64,000 bases of DNA from Thiotrichaceae bacterium (GCA_002401765.2 NVTY02000078.1:1-64000); one strand, 5' to 3'. Numbered from the stretch's first letter, positions 1 through 8,997 are shown. Made by a program: numbers and translations. Notes: generated by a model not told the origin, from the sequence alone.

Positions 1-86
1 ACTCAATATATTTATATTTCAATATTTAATTGTCGCTTGCGCCTTATATATTGATGCCTGGTCGTTCATGGCCCATATTCGTCTCT

Positions 87-1655
87 CTAATGCCTTAGTT
101 CACCGTAATTCATCAGCTTCTCTATGTTGTGCACCATGCAGTAAAGTTGCCATTGGCCTTGAACCTTCGCTTTGCCTCGCAAGCTAAATCGATTCAAGCC
201 TTTGTTGCTACCCATATTGGCAAAGACGGGTTCGACCACTGACATTCGGTGGCTATAGATTTGTTTTCCTTTGTCGCTATCAACCCGCGCCTTCATCCAG
301 TCGGTGTAGTTGGGTTCAGGTGTGCGTTGTTTGACGATGAACGAAACTTGTCTTCCGTGGCCATTACGCGTGTCGGCTGAGTCGGGCTTCTTCATGCATT
401 GTTGTTTCTGTTCACAGTCTCGGCAGTCAGTTAGCCTTCCTTCAAAATACAGCTTGTCGTTGCCGTATTGGTCTTTCTTTTCATTTTTAAGCCACAGGCT
501 TTTTCCTGCTGGGCATACGCAACTTTTATCATCGCTGTTTAACTCAAATTCGGTCGCGGGATAGCGGCTGTTACCTTTCTTTTTAGTCAATTGATTTCGT
601 TTGCCGTACTTTTTCTTTTGATCGATAAATTTAGGATCGCGGCTACGAAAATGTTTATCGGGAATGTAGGCATCGATGTTGTTTTGGTGCAGGTAAGCCA
701 TGTTGTCTTCATTGGCATAGCCGGTGTCTGCGGTGACGATGATGCCATCCTGGTAGATATCATCACTGATTCCCAGTCGGTTAAAGCGTTCTTTGATGAT
801 GTTAAGAACAGGCTTTAATACATGGTGTTCCTGCCCTTCACCAAAGGCCTGGGCATCGATGATGATTTGATGTTTTTTATCAACCGAGGCGACGCCGTTG
901 AATCCCTGTATGGTGCCTTTACTGGTGGTCATCTTGGCCGACTCGTTGTCGGTAATATTGCTTTTCACTTCAGTTTTTTTCTTGCCCTTTCCTTGTCTCG
1001 GCTCGTTGTGATCGAGAAATCTTTCGATTTTATCGTGGGCTTTGTTGAGTGTGTCGATGGTCTGTGCGGTACGCTTCTCTCTGGCGTCATCATGATCCTC
1101 AACCGGGTCATTGTCCTGATGAAGATTCATCTGGTATTGAATCATGCGTTTTAGTTTGTCACGCTTTTCACCCAGCTCTTTAAAGGTGCCTGACCAGGTT
1201 TTCGCGGCGTCTGAACGCATCTTACAACCGTCAATCGCAAACAGTTCATTGCCCAATAGTCCTTCATCAAAACAGATGAGCAGGATCTGTTCAAAGATCG
1301 CTTCGATGTCACTGGGCTTACTGCTAATAAAGTCGGCAATGGTAGTAAAGTGCGGGTTACTGTTACAGGCAAGTGCTTTGAAGATGATGTTGTATTGGCA
1401 GCACCACTGAATTTCACGGCTGGAGGTAATGCCTTTTGAGTATGCAAACAGGATGATTTTGAGCAACATGGCGGGATCATAGGCGGGACGCCCAACATCA
1501 TCATTTTTATAGCGGGGGTAAAAAACCGACAGGTCGAGTTTTTGATCGATTAAGTAATGCAGCGCGTGCTCAAAGGTGCCCGGCTGTAGTTGATCTTCAA
1601 AATTAAGCGCGATCAACATGTCTTGCTTGTAATTATTGGGAATGAACTTTGGCAT
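87..1655 (-). CDS. IS1182-family transposase
   Basis: This 522-residue protein is a DDE transposase of the IS1182 type, which cuts and moves its own insertion sequence. The N-terminal part (about 1-100) has the usual family opening, and a catalytic region around AIDGCKMRSDAAK (about residue 141) is followed by a charged helical stretch and a Cys-containing segment near the C-terminus (CVCPAG, CRDCEQKQQC). The length is full for the family and the frame is uninterrupted, so the protein could be active. The right end of the element lies against the last attC site, close to 1727, where the expected core GTTAG reads GTTCAAG, so the IS seems to have landed in or next to the cassette recombination core. 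I could not find a matching left inverted repeat in the first 86 bases; that end may be lost or outside the window. Confidence 0.9.
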   Translation of the reverse strand: MPKFIPNNYKQDMLIALNFEDQLQPGTFEHALHYLIDQKLDLSVFYPRYKNDDVGRPAYDPAMLLKIILFAYSKGITSSREIQWCCQYNIIFKALACNSNPHFTTIADFISSKPSDIEAIFEQILLICFDEGLLGNELFAIDGCKMRSDAAKTWSGTFKELGEKRDKLKRMIQYQMNLHQDNDPVEDHDDAREKRTAQTIDTLNKAHDKIERFLDHNEPRQGKGKKKTEVKSNITDNESAKMTTSKGTIQGFNGVASVDKKHQIIIDAQAFGEGQEHHVLKPVLNIIKERFNRLGISDDIYQDGIIVTADTGYANEDNMAYLHQNNIDAYIPDKHFRSRDPKFIDQKKKYGKRNQLTKKKGNSRYPATEFELNSDDKSCVCPAGKSLWLKNEKKDQYGNDKLYFEGRLTDCRDCEQKQQCMKKPDSADTRNGHGRQVSFIVKQRTPEPNYTDWMKARVDSDKGKQIYSHRMSVVEPVFANMGSNKGLNRFSLRGKAKVQGQWQLYCMVHNIEKLMNYGELRH

Positions 1656-1727
1656 CGCATCAATCCTTAATAGTGTGATGCTATTTTAGCTGATTTTAGT
1701 GGTGACTGGGGGTTTTCCTACAGCTTG

Positions 1728-1845
1728 AACGTTGCGCTTAACCGGCATGCCGGAGCGACGCTTTGAATTGTGCAACTATGACCGAAGGGAATGCATAATT
1801 CAAACGTTGTGGAGGCATGTCCGCGTTGAAGCGCCTTGTTAGCTC
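1728..1845 (-). repeat. attC site 1, of the DUF1028 cassette
   Basis: Read on the minus strand, the site opens with AGCTAACAAGGCGCTTCAA and closes with TTAAGCGCAACGTT, two imperfectly complementary arms around a long palindromic centre that includes GCATGCCGG. This is the layout of an integron attC site. The distal core is GTTC rather than GTTAG because the IS1182 element begins there. The stop codon of the DUF1028 gene lies inside the proximal arm, as is common in cassettes. Confidence 0.82.
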
Positions 1846-2480
1846 CATGACTTTCTACGATCCTCAAATAGCCCCCATAACCTAACGAGTTCCTTAACAG
1901 GATTTTTGTGATCATCAACTCTTAAGTTAGGGCACATGTACCACTGGTCCTTATTTTTAGGAGCCATGATCTTTAGGGCTGCTGATTGCTTTCCTCTCTT
2001 ATCTGCGTTCACTCGCTCACCTTCTTGAATAGCCCTAAGAAGCCTCAAAGAAAGTGATTCAGATGAATTTTCTTCGAATATTTCTACCATTCGAGAAATT
2101 ACTTCATTTCTATCAAGTGAATTTCCTGCTGCAACACAGTTTACCCCTACCTCATGGCTATATTCCAATTCGCACTCAGTTCCAGTATGTGCCAACAATT
2201 CATTATCAGTGGTTGCCAGTATTATTTGCCGTTTTCTTACATTTTCATCACTCGCCAATATAGATGCTAATGCTGCTTTTGCACTCTCTCCTTTGCTAAT
2301 TCTTACAAATATGTCATTGGCCAATACCGGTGACGCCATATGCTGCGAATGAATAATAGTATTTTCATGAATATGAATCACTGCACTACCTACAGCTAAT
2401 GCACAACTTGCTGCTGCACCCCCGATTTCACCGGTTTGAGTATCCAAGCCAACTATTGAATATGTAGTATAGTTTTGCAT
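1839..2480 (-). CDS. DUF1028 family protein
   Basis: This 213-residue protein matches the DUF1028 family in its opening (TYSIVGLDTQTGEIGGAAASCALAVG, residues 5-30) and in the motif GVNCVAAGN near residue 110. DUF1028 proteins are relatives of the N-terminal-nucleophile hydrolases; no reaction is firmly assigned. There is no signal peptide. The gene sits alone between two attC sites, so it is a single-gene integron cassette, read leftwards like its neighbours. The C-terminus (RRKSWS) runs into the attC arm. The function in this setting is unknown. Confidence 0.8.
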   Translation of the reverse strand: MQNYTTYSIVGLDTQTGEIGGAAASCALAVGSAVIHIHENTIIHSQHMASPVLANDIFVRISKGESAKAALASILASDENVRKRQIILATTDNELLAHTGTECELEYSHEVGVNCVAAGNSLDRNEVISRMVEIFEENSSESLSLRLLRAIQEGERVNADKRGKQSAALKIMAPKNKDQWYMCPNLRVDDHKNPVKELVRLWGLFEDRRKSWS

Positions 2481-2493
2481 TTATGTTTTTTGA

Positions 2494-2612
2494 GCTAACG
2501 TTTGAGTTAATGGGTTGGCCAGCACTGATTTAAAATGGTGACCAAACCTAAAATCACACAAAAGTTTTAAAAAAACGCGGTAGGCCAATCCCAATTTAAC
2601 GATTTGTTATAC
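2494..2612 (-). repeat. attC site 2
   Basis: On the minus strand the site starts with GTATAACAAATCGTTAAATT and ends with AACTCAAACGTTAGCTC. The inner arms GGATTGGCC and GGCCAACCC pair around a central imperfect palindrome. It belongs to the cassette of the small exported protein that lies immediately upstream on the minus strand. Confidence 0.85.
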
Positions 2613-2618
2613 ATGATT

Positions 2619-2954
2619 TCAGTGAATAGACCCGATATAGACCGGCGCAGGTGCATTTCCATATGTAGGCAATGTGGCGCACGCCCCCTCACCACTATAA
2701 TAAAAAATGGCTTGTTTTGAATTATTTTGTAAACTTTGCAATATACCCACCCACAAAGAACAAGTAACTGTATCTATCCCTTTCCAAGTACCCTTTGTAT
2801 TACATATATTTGTATAATCCCCCCTTCCGCTATGGAGAATATTTACGCTCCCATCACCATAAACTAAAACTCTATTTATAGTTGCATTACATGAAAAACT
2901 AGCAAGTGCATTGGTTGAAAATAGAAGCATTGAAATAAAAATTATTTTTCTCAT
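2619..2954 (-). CDS. small exported protein of unknown function
   Basis: A 111-residue protein with a clear Sec signal peptide (MRKIIFISMLLFSTNALA, cleavage expected after ALA) and a mature part of about 93 residues with five cysteines, consistent with a periplasmic or secreted disulfide-bonded protein. A purine-rich ribosome-binding site (GAGGAATCC) precedes the ATG. It is the only gene between attC sites 2 and 3, so it is a one-gene cassette. I do not recognise a family with certainty. A short exported protein with conserved cysteines could be an envelope factor or a toxin or immunity protein, but nothing in the sequence decides this. Confidence 0.7.
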   Translation of the reverse strand: MRKIIFISMLLFSTNALASFSCNATINRVLVYGDGSVNILHSGRGDYTNICNTKGTWKGIDTVTCSLWVGILQSLQNNSKQAIFYYSGEGACATLPTYGNAPAPVYIGSIH

Positions 2955-2980
2955 GGATTCCTCTTATCACCTTTTTGTAT

Positions 2981-3058
2981 GTATAACGTTTGAGTTAAAG
3001 GGTTTTTTAAAAGCGAAGCGAGAGCGCCGCTTTTAAAAAATCCGTTTTGAACGACTTG
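2981..3058 (-). repeat. attC site 3, split by a group II intron
   Basis: On the minus strand the bulk of the site reads CAAGTCGTTCAAAACGG, a palindrome rich in TTTTAAAAGCGG, then TTTAACTCAAACGTTATAC. Its first bases, GCTAA, lie about 2 kb away at 5072-5076. Joining the two flanks without the intron gives GCTAACAAGTCGTTCAA, a normal attC opening. The intron therefore sits inside the proximal core of this attC site. Confidence 0.85.
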
Positions 3059-5071
3059 GTACGCCCAGCATGGGCGTGAACTTATGAGGTGAAAGTCCTC
3101 TGTAAGAGATTCGCCTGTCTATTTATAGACAGTATAATTACTAGTCGACGGCAACTGCAAGTCCGCGAGGTGTTGTGGGAAGGAAGCCTGAGTACAAAAC
3201 TGCGAGCTTACGTACAGAAACATCATATGAGGCCCAGTCTCAGGGGTGAGTTAGCCAAGCATAACGAAACCCATGAATCGCGAGATAAGGTAAATGATGA
3301 GGCAGTGCAGTGAAAGTTCACGTTCTTATCTGGGGAGATCTGCTTAACGAGCGATCGGTAATTAACCAGTGAGACTCTGGTATAGAAGTGTCTTGGTTCA
3401 TTGATGTCATCGCTCAATGAAAGCGAAAAGATGAAACCCGATAGCGCAGTGCAAAGTAATTTGTGGTGTGTTTAAGCAGAAGTCAGCAGACGGCATACGA
3501 CTGCATGGATGCAGGAGGTAGAGCAACGCAGGAGCAGTTGCCGAGTAGCCAAATGCCCATCGTAATGGTTGGGACATGGTGCCAGCAGTAGGCGCTATAG
3601 GCAAAGGCCTGAACATTTAAGGGGGTAAAAGTCATGTTCGACTGGGTAACTAATTTAACGCCGACCGGTGATTATAGTGATCTGCGTGGGAACATAAAAC
3701 TCGACCCTAATGCGTCATTATTCGACAGAGTACTCGCACCTGAAAATCTCAAAAAAGCATGGCAACGCGTGCGTGCAAATAAAGGGGTGGCGGGTGTGGA
3801 TGGTGTGACGATTGAGCATTTTTTAGACTGGTCACAGCAACACTGGAAACAAGTTGTGACTGATTTGGAAGGCGAAAACTATCGACCCCAACCGGTTAAA
3901 CGCGTTGAGATCGACAAGCCTGACGGCGGTAAGCGCTTATTAGGTATACCTACGGTGCTCGATCGTGTAATTCAACAAGCCATTGTTCAAATGCTGGGCC
4001 CAATACTAGACCCTTTATTTTCAAATGACAGTTATGGATTTAGGCCAAACAGAAATGCTGCACAAGCGATAAAAGAGGTTGCCGGCAACATAAAGCTAAA
4101 CCGTAAAATTGCGGTGGACGTTGATTTGTCTAAGTTCTTTGATCGCGTTAATCATGATTTATTAATGACAAAACTCGGCTTCAATATTAAAGATAAACGG
4201 GTGCTGGCATTAATAGGGCGTTATTTACGTGCCGGCATTATGGATGGAAAACAACTAAAACCCAGCAAAGAAGGTGTGCCACAAGGCGGCCCACTCTCGC
4301 CCTTACTATCAAATGTAATACTTGATAGCTTGGATAGAGAACTGGAAAGTCGAGGCCATAAATTTTCAAGATACGCTGATGATTTTATCATCTTAGTAAA
4401 ATCAAAGCGTGCAGGAAAGCGTGTGCTGAATAGTGTAAGTCACTATTTAAAAACACGTTTAAAATTAATGGTAAACACGGATAAAAGCCAAGTGGTTGAG
4501 GTAAGTCGAAGTAAATTTTTAGGTTTTACCTTTTCACGAGGAAACGTTAAATGGCATGAAAAATCGCTCAAGAAATTTAAACAAAGAGTACGCGAACTTA
4601 CAAACCGAAATTGGGGCGTAAGTATGTCGTATCAATTGTATAAATTAACGCAGTATTTAAGAGGCTGGATCAACTACTACGGTATAGCCAATGTGTACCA
4701 ACAGTGTATGGATCTAGATAATTGGATACGGCGACGGGTGAGGATGTGTTACTGGCGTCAGTGGCGAACCAACAGTAGGCGCTTTTAGGCGAACCGCGAA
4801 CAAAAGTAACTAAATTGTTGCAACTGGGTGCATCTAAAGACTGGGCAGTTACTTGTGGCAGCACAAGAAAAGGTCCGTGGCGTAGTTCAAAAACACCCGG
4901 TATACAACAAGCGCTGAGCAATGACTATTTGAAAGCGGAAGGTCTGTTTTCTTTAAGGGACGGTTGGATAAAGATACATTATCCTAGCGGATAGTTAAAT
5001 GAACCGTCCTGTGCGGAGCCGTATGCAGGGTGGTGTGGGGAGGGCTGATTAGTTGTCAGCCCTTACCCGAT
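3059..5071 (+). mobile_element. group IIC-attC intron
   Basis: The 5' end GTACGCCCAGCATGGGCG, the roughly 570-nt structured leader, the reverse transcriptase gene, and the 3' end (GCGGAGCCGTATGCAGGG, then a hairpin and TTACCCGAT) are typical of the class C group II introns that insert at integron attC sites. Its orientation is opposite to that of the cassettes, as is known for this group. Its insertion point is between CGACTTG and TTAGC in the attC core. Boundaries are inferred from motif similarity and the restored attC and could be off by a base or two. Confidence 0.85.
3634..4994 (+). pseudogene. ltrA: group IIC intron reverse transcriptase/maturase, frameshifted near the C-terminus
   Basis: The intron-encoded protein would copy the intron RNA into DNA and help it splice. 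The reverse transcriptase core is complete: RANKGVAGVDGVTIEHF, the segment SNDSYGFRPNRNA, the GVPQGGPLSPLLSNV motif, and the catalytic RYADDFII. The thumb/X domain follows to WRQWR (about residue 378). The frame then ends after RTNSRRF at 4788. The expected C-terminal tail (EPRTKV, then SKDWAVTCGSTRKGPWR and DGWIKIHYPSG, stop at 4992-4994) continues in another frame. The junction has the octamer GGCGAACC twice, 25 bp apart, suggesting a small insertion or duplication. The last 70 or so residues are therefore lost, and activity is doubtful. The ORF ATG follows GGGGGTAAAAGTC. Confidence 0.85.
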
Positions 5072-5333
5072 TTAGCTTTTTCTTGATGACTAAAAATATA
5101 AAGGTAAAGATAGACACGGCTAAGAAAGAGACTATGAAATTAAGAATAATTTCTAAATCAGCTATATCTTCAGCATTAGCTGTTCCATACAGATCAGACA
5201 CCCAAAGAGCAAAAGGTTTGGGATAAGTAAAACCAAAGTAATAATAATAATTTCCGATAATGTAGGCCAATATAACTGTCCCCGTTATTAACCAAATAAT
5301 TAAATATTTATATCTTAGCATTGGCTTCACCAT
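5049..5333 (-). CDS. small two-span membrane protein, candidate immunity protein of the DUF2778 cassette
   Basis: A 94-residue protein with two hydrophobic segments (about residues 10-30 and 65-85) linked by a roughly 35-residue loop containing GFTYPKPFALWVSDLYG, and a basic C-terminal tail. The first bases overlap the end of the DUF2778 gene by 7 bp, so the two are probably translated together. A small membrane protein directly after a cell-wall-acting protein is the position an immunity protein would take; this is inference from layout only. The last seven residues (NRVRADN) are encoded by the 3' end of the group II intron; before the insertion the frame would have continued into attC site 3 and ended LTSRSKRIF. 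Confidence 0.6.
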   Translation of the reverse strand: MVKPMLRYKYLIIWLITGTVILAYIIGNYYYYFGFTYPKPFALWVSDLYGTANAEDIADLEIILNFIVSFLAVSIFTFIFLVIKKKLNRVRADN

Positions 5334-5788
5334 ACCCTAACCTTACCATAGCACTCTAACCCCACATCCGAAATTTCTATTGTTTTCGTTCCCTTTAACA
5401 GAGAACGTACTACCTGGAAATCCGTCCAGTCGTTAATGGTGATACAACCTTGACTAATACCTAAAATACCACTTGGGTGAAGGCGAAATTGCCCGCGCTT
5501 CACTTGTTCGCAATAGGTTTCGTCGTCTATTTTAGTGTCAATAGCATAGAGCGCAAACCATGCGTCCTTCTCATTTTTATTGAATATGCTTTTAAATCGC
5601 TCCTTTAAGCTAGATTGACGATCAAAAATATAGTAACTCCCCTTCGGGATAGGGCCTTTATTTAGTGAACATTGCGACTTGGAATTGTTTACGTGTTTGT
5701 CTAAACCGGAAAATTCTGGAAATGACGGAGCACCCATTTTAAAAGTGCTCATGGGTTTATTATTCAGTTTAAAACTACAATCAATCAT
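5327..5788 (-). CDS. DUF2778 (Tlde1-like) protein, putative peptidoglycan-targeting effector
   Basis: About 153 residues from the ATG at 5788, which follows a good ribosome-binding site (AAAGGAAAG); a longer frame from a TTG lies inside attC site 4 and is unlikely. The DUF2778 signature is clear: GPIPKGSYYI near residue 44, FRLHPSG near 100 and SQGCITI near 113. In this family, known from the type VI effector Tlde1, the His and the Cys form an L,D-transpeptidase-like active site that attacks or modifies peptidoglycan precursors. There is no signal peptide, as expected for a protein delivered by a secretion machine rather than by Sec. The following gene overlaps it and encodes a two-span membrane protein. 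No secretion genes are in the window, so delivery by a type VI system is inference. Confidence 0.78.
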   Translation of the reverse strand: MIDCSFKLNNKPMSTFKMGAPSFPEFSGLDKHVNNSKSQCSLNKGPIPKGSYYIFDRQSSLKERFKSIFNKNEKDAWFALYAIDTKIDDETYCEQVKRGQFRLHPSGILGISQGCITINDWTDFQVVRSLLKGTKTIEISDVGLECYGKVRVW

Positions 5789-5810
5789 AAGACTTTCCTT
5801 TTTTATTAAA

Positions 5811-5867
5811 GCTAACGCCAAGCTAAGCGGCGCACTTTTTAGCGTCCGCTTAAGCTTTTTGTTATGT
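5811..5867 (-). repeat. attC site 4
   Basis: A short site of about 57 bp. On the minus strand it reads ATAACAAAAAGCTTAAGCGG, a small loop, then CCGCTTAGCTTGGCGTTAGC; the two arms pair almost completely. It closes the Tae4 cassette and precedes the DUF2778 cassette. Confidence 0.88.
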
Positions 5868-6078
5868 GTGTTTTTGCAACTGCCATTAGCACTACAATAA
5901 AAATTGATGCCACAAAATAGCCCAACAACACATAGGAAAATATAATTGGAGCAATATCCATTCGTTGAGATTCGGTTAGATATGGAAATATTATTTTATT
6001 ATATGAGAATAGATAAATACCAAAATTTATTACAAACATAAAAGCAACTAAAGACACATATAAGGATAATGATTTCAT
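5839..6078 (-). CDS. small two-span membrane protein, candidate immunity protein of the Tae4 cassette
   Basis: A 79-residue protein with hydrophobic segments at about 6-27 and 45-68, separated by a short loop (NKIIFPYLTESQRMD). It starts 11 bp after the stop of the Tae4-like gene, inside a five-base tandem repeat with several overlapping ATG and TGA triplets, so reinitiation after the upstream gene is plausible. The C-terminus (HITKSLSGR) lies in attC site 4. Known Tae4 immunity proteins (Tai4) are soluble periplasmic proteins with signal peptides; this one is not of that type. Its immunity role is inferred from position only. Confidence 0.6.
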   Translation of the reverse strand: MKSLSLYVSLVAFMFVINFGIYLFSYNKIIFPYLTESQRMDIAPIIFSYVLLGYFVASIFIVVLMAVAKTHITKSLSGR

Positions 6079-6101
6079 TTCATTTCATTTCATTTCATTT
6101 C
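6072..6101. repeat. five-base tandem repeat, six copies, at a gene junction
   Basis: ATTTC is repeated six times on the plus strand (GAAAT on the coding strand). It covers the last codons of the Tae4-like gene and the start codon of the membrane protein behind it. Such repeats gain and lose units by slippage, which would change the spacing between the two genes. Confidence 0.9.
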
Positions 6102-6602
6102 CCAGAACCAGATTTTCCTGCTGCGATTGAGGTCTGATAACGTGCCAAAAAATTCATATACTGACCTAAAGAACATACTACTGCTTGTAATTTTGTCTTT
6201 ATCCCATAGATCGATGTGGTCTCCGCTTCTAGTCTGTTCAGATTCGCTTCCACGTGGCCAGTAGTCTTTAAAGAATATTACACCAGTCTTATCGGCAAGC
6301 TCCTTTTGAAAGGTTTTAGGGTTTACTTCGATCATTTTTTCGAAACCTCCCGGCGGAGAGGCCCTTAACCCCTTTGCAAGATCCTCGGCTAGTAAAATAT
6401 GTTTTGGCCCTGCTGAATGAGACCAACATTTATTGCCTTTGTAACCAGCAATGCTAATACCAGATTTGATCAGGCATTCACTAAGCATAATTGCACAATA
6501 ATCACTGAAAGGCTTACTGCTATCCTTTTGCTTATTGAAGCATTTTGACGACAACAGCCTTTTATCTGGGTAGTTATTCCATAACGCTTTAAACTTACTC
6601 AT
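6090..6602 (-). CDS. Tae4-type amidase, putative type VI secretion effector
   Basis: A 170-residue protein matching the Tae4 family of peptidoglycan D,L-endopeptidases that type VI systems deliver into the periplasm of rival cells. The catalytic Cys is in DYCAIMLS (Cys36) and the catalytic His in SGDHIDLWD (His129), with GVIFFKDYW (about 107) before it, all in the family order. Cysteines near 21 and 59 could pair. There is no signal peptide. The ATG follows a good ribosome-binding site (AGAGGAAAGTC). The gene starts just downstream of the 3' end of the second group II intron and is followed by a two-span membrane protein and an attC site, so the pair forms one cassette. Confidence 0.82.
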   Translation of the reverse strand: MSKFKALWNNYPDKRLLSSKCFNKQKDSSKPFSDYCAIMLSECLIKSGISIAGYKGNKCWSHSAGPKHILLAEDLAKGLRASPPGGFEKMIEVNPKTFQKELADKTGVIFFKDYWPRGSESEQTRSGDHIDLWDKDKITSSSMFFRSVYEFFGTLSDLNRSRKIWFWEMK

Positions 6603-6639
6603 GACTTTCCTCTATTGATGTTTATCTTGACACACCGGG

Positions 6640-8897
6640 TAGGTCAGGGGCCTCACGACCCCATTCCCCCCTCAGAACCGAGCGTGATAGTTTCCCATCT
6701 TGACGGCTCAAGCATTCCTAAAGGACACCACTGTGGGGTGCCCCAGCTGTTGTACCTCATCAGGCCCATTGCAATTGACACGCCTTCGATCCCAAAATAG
6801 GTAAGAGGCGCGATTCCTTTTTATGCCGTCGTTGCCAAAAATAATAGGCATCTTCTTGCGTATAAGGATTTGCAGTGGCTCTGATTTTAATGTGCCGCCG
6901 TATGCCTATTGCACTTAAGCGGATAACCGAATATTCACGATCACCCTGCTTGGTTTTGCCTTTAACCGAAAAGATATTTCGGCCACCTGAACCCGACCAA
7001 TAGTGACGTGCTAGCCACTTCCTGGACTTGTTCTGATGCCTTCGACATATCATACGCCAAAGCTATTGATAGACATAGGTATCCACTCGAGAAAAGGCCG
7101 CCGATGACACCACGTGGCGGTGGTAATTACCCCAGCCCCGCAGTGTTTGGTTCAGCACTTTTATCAGCACTGTCATCGGTGCGCTTACGTGTTTGCGGCA
7201 TAGAACTCCAACCTTTTGTTTCAGAGCAAGAACGCCCTGTTGCGATGGTGTGATGTGCAGCACATTGCCATGTTTGCGAAAGGTTTGCCCAAGGAATGTA
7301 AAGCCGTCTTTTATGTGCGTGATCGCGGTCTTCTCTTCTGATAGACTGAGACCGCGCGCTTTGAGGAACACTTCTACCGCCGGTTTAACTTGCTCTTCAA
7401 GCAGGCGTTTTGATTTGCCTGTGATGATGAAGTCATCTGCATACCGAACGAAGTTGACACGGGAGCGACGAGGAACAGCGTCTTTCACAACCTGCTCTAA
7501 GCCGTCCAGGGTTATATTCGCCAGGGTGGGACTGATAATCCCGCCTTGCGGCGTTCCTTTTCGCGTTGGATAAAGTCGATTTTCATCGACATACCCACAT
7601 TCAATCCACTTGCGAAGCACGTCGCGATCCATCGGGATGTTCTCGAGCATCCACGAATGGCTGATGTTGTCGTAACATCCCGCAATGTCACCCTCCAGAA
7701 CCCAGCTCGCTGAATTTGGCTTTGCTAGCGCATTAAAACCGGCCGCAATCGCATCGGCACAGCTACGCAGCTCACGAAACCCATACGAGTTTCCGTCAGC
7801 CGTTGTTTCTGCAACCGGTGCTAAGCCGAGTTTATACAATGCTTGCATCGCACGATCAAACATCACCGGGATACTGAGTGGGCGCTTTTTCAAGCTGTTC
7901 TTCTTCGGGATATAGATCCGTCTAAGTGGCTGAGGACGATAGCCACGTTTGCGCAAGCTGCAAGCAGCTCGCCATTTGGCTCGGGCACCTTTCCAACAGA
8001 TGCCGTCTACGCCAGGGGTATTCTTCCCCTTGTTTGAGGTCACTCGCTTCACAGCCAGTAGCTTGGCGTAGAACGAGTGTGAGAGACAATATTGCAAGGC
8101 GCGAACCTTGTTCCATTGACCCTCCTTTACAGCCTTTGCGATACGCATCTGCAGCCTTCTAACAACACGGCGAGCATGGTTCCAGTCGATCTGGTTCCAC
8201 TTCTCCGTGTCGTCGATGAGCGCACCAGCCGAAGCTATCATTTGCTTTCTCATCTTAACAAGGTTCTCCAAATTCTCTCGCAACGGAACACCTGTTGGAC
8301 GTGGGCACGCTGTTTCACCACCACCGAAAGTGATCGCTTTAACGTTGAGTCTTGTTGCAGACTCTATCCACTCCGTTACAGAGTGGCATTCGCTTCTTCC
8401 AACTTCTCATTGTGATGCTTCCATAAGCTTGCCTTACGGTTAGCCTGCCATGCATTGCGACCATGGCGAAATCATCACTTTTCCACGTTCCGCATAATTG
8501 CTCTTATAGACAACTTAGGTGAAGCCTGGACGCCGGTAGCACTGCAATTCCGTGCAAGTACGTTAGAGACTTGCAGCTTGGCTAGGCATGCAAACACTAG
8601 GAAGCATGCCTTTAACCTATTAACACTCGTCGGTTTGTTGCTATTGACGACGCGTGAGACGCTTTAATTAATTTCACTTTATTGTCCGATCCTAGCCCTT
8701 AACCGGAGAGTATTGCCGGAGGGGTTTTCCTGTTACCATTCAAACCCAATTCGGTACATTGTCCGTGAGGCTTCGCACCCCGTCATCAACGCAACGGTAG
8801 CACGCTCACATAGGAGACCGGAGAGAACACTCCGAGTGCATATTCTGTGATGTTCTACAGTAGGCTACACATACAATTATGCGACTTCGTGTCGCAA
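6640..8897 (-). mobile_element. second group II intron (maturase with HNH-type C-terminus)
   Basis: On the minus strand the element opens near TTGCGACACGAAGTCGC (compare the usual GTGCGAC start), has a roughly 600-nt 5' RNA part, a maturase gene and a recognisable domain V (GAGCCGTCAAGATGGGAAAC pairing with CACGCTCGGTTC) followed by a domain VI hairpin and CTGACCTACCC. It is a different class from the intron at 3059-5071: it reads in the direction of the cassettes and its maturase has the extra C-terminal domain. It begins directly after the GCGTTA end of attC site 5. The limits are approximate, above all at the 3' end (about 6635-6660). Confidence 0.78.
6760..8283 (-). pseudogene. ltrA: group II intron maturase interrupted by an in-frame TAG
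   Basis: Reverse transcriptase, X and HNH-type domains of an intron-encoded protein of about 507 residues. The RT core has GVDGICWKG, SYGFRELRSCADAI, GTPQGGIISPTLAN and the catalytic VRYADDFIITG. After VDTYVYQ (residue 406) a single TAG at 7063-7065 stops the frame, but the same frame continues with LWRMICRRHQNKSRKW and the C-terminal SGSGGRNIF, IRRHIKIRATANPY and DAYYFWQRR typical of this family. So one base change separates this from an intact gene. It could be a real amber mutation that inactivates the DNA-binding/endonuclease end, a suppressed codon, or a sequencing error. RT activity without the C-terminal part is possible. Confidence 0.87.
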
Positions 8898-8997
8898 ATA
8901 ACGCAAAGCTAAGCGGCATAGTAACATGGCGATTTTTTTGCGGTTTGTGCAAAACAAGTGCCATGTTACGGAGTCCGGCTTGAGCGTTTTGTTAGAA
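8898..8997 (-). repeat. attC site 5
   Basis: On the minus strand: CTAACAAAACGCTCAAGCCG at the start, CCGCTTAGCTTTGCGTTA at the end, with a long centre whose parts GCCATGTTAC and GTAACATGGC pair. It closes the lysozyme-like cassette. The second group II intron starts within a few bases of its distal core. Confidence 0.9.

Noticed and set aside
1-86. Left inverted repeat of the IS1182 element
   Set aside because: No sequence here matches the complement of the right end, so I do not annotate the left boundary.
3089-3616. Short ORFs in both directions in the intron 5' part
   Set aside because: This stretch is the structured RNA part of the group IIC intron; the frames have no ribosome-binding site and no family features.
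8092-8667. Short plus-strand ORFs upstream of the second maturase
   Set aside because: They lie opposite the maturase start and the intron RNA and look like chance frames.
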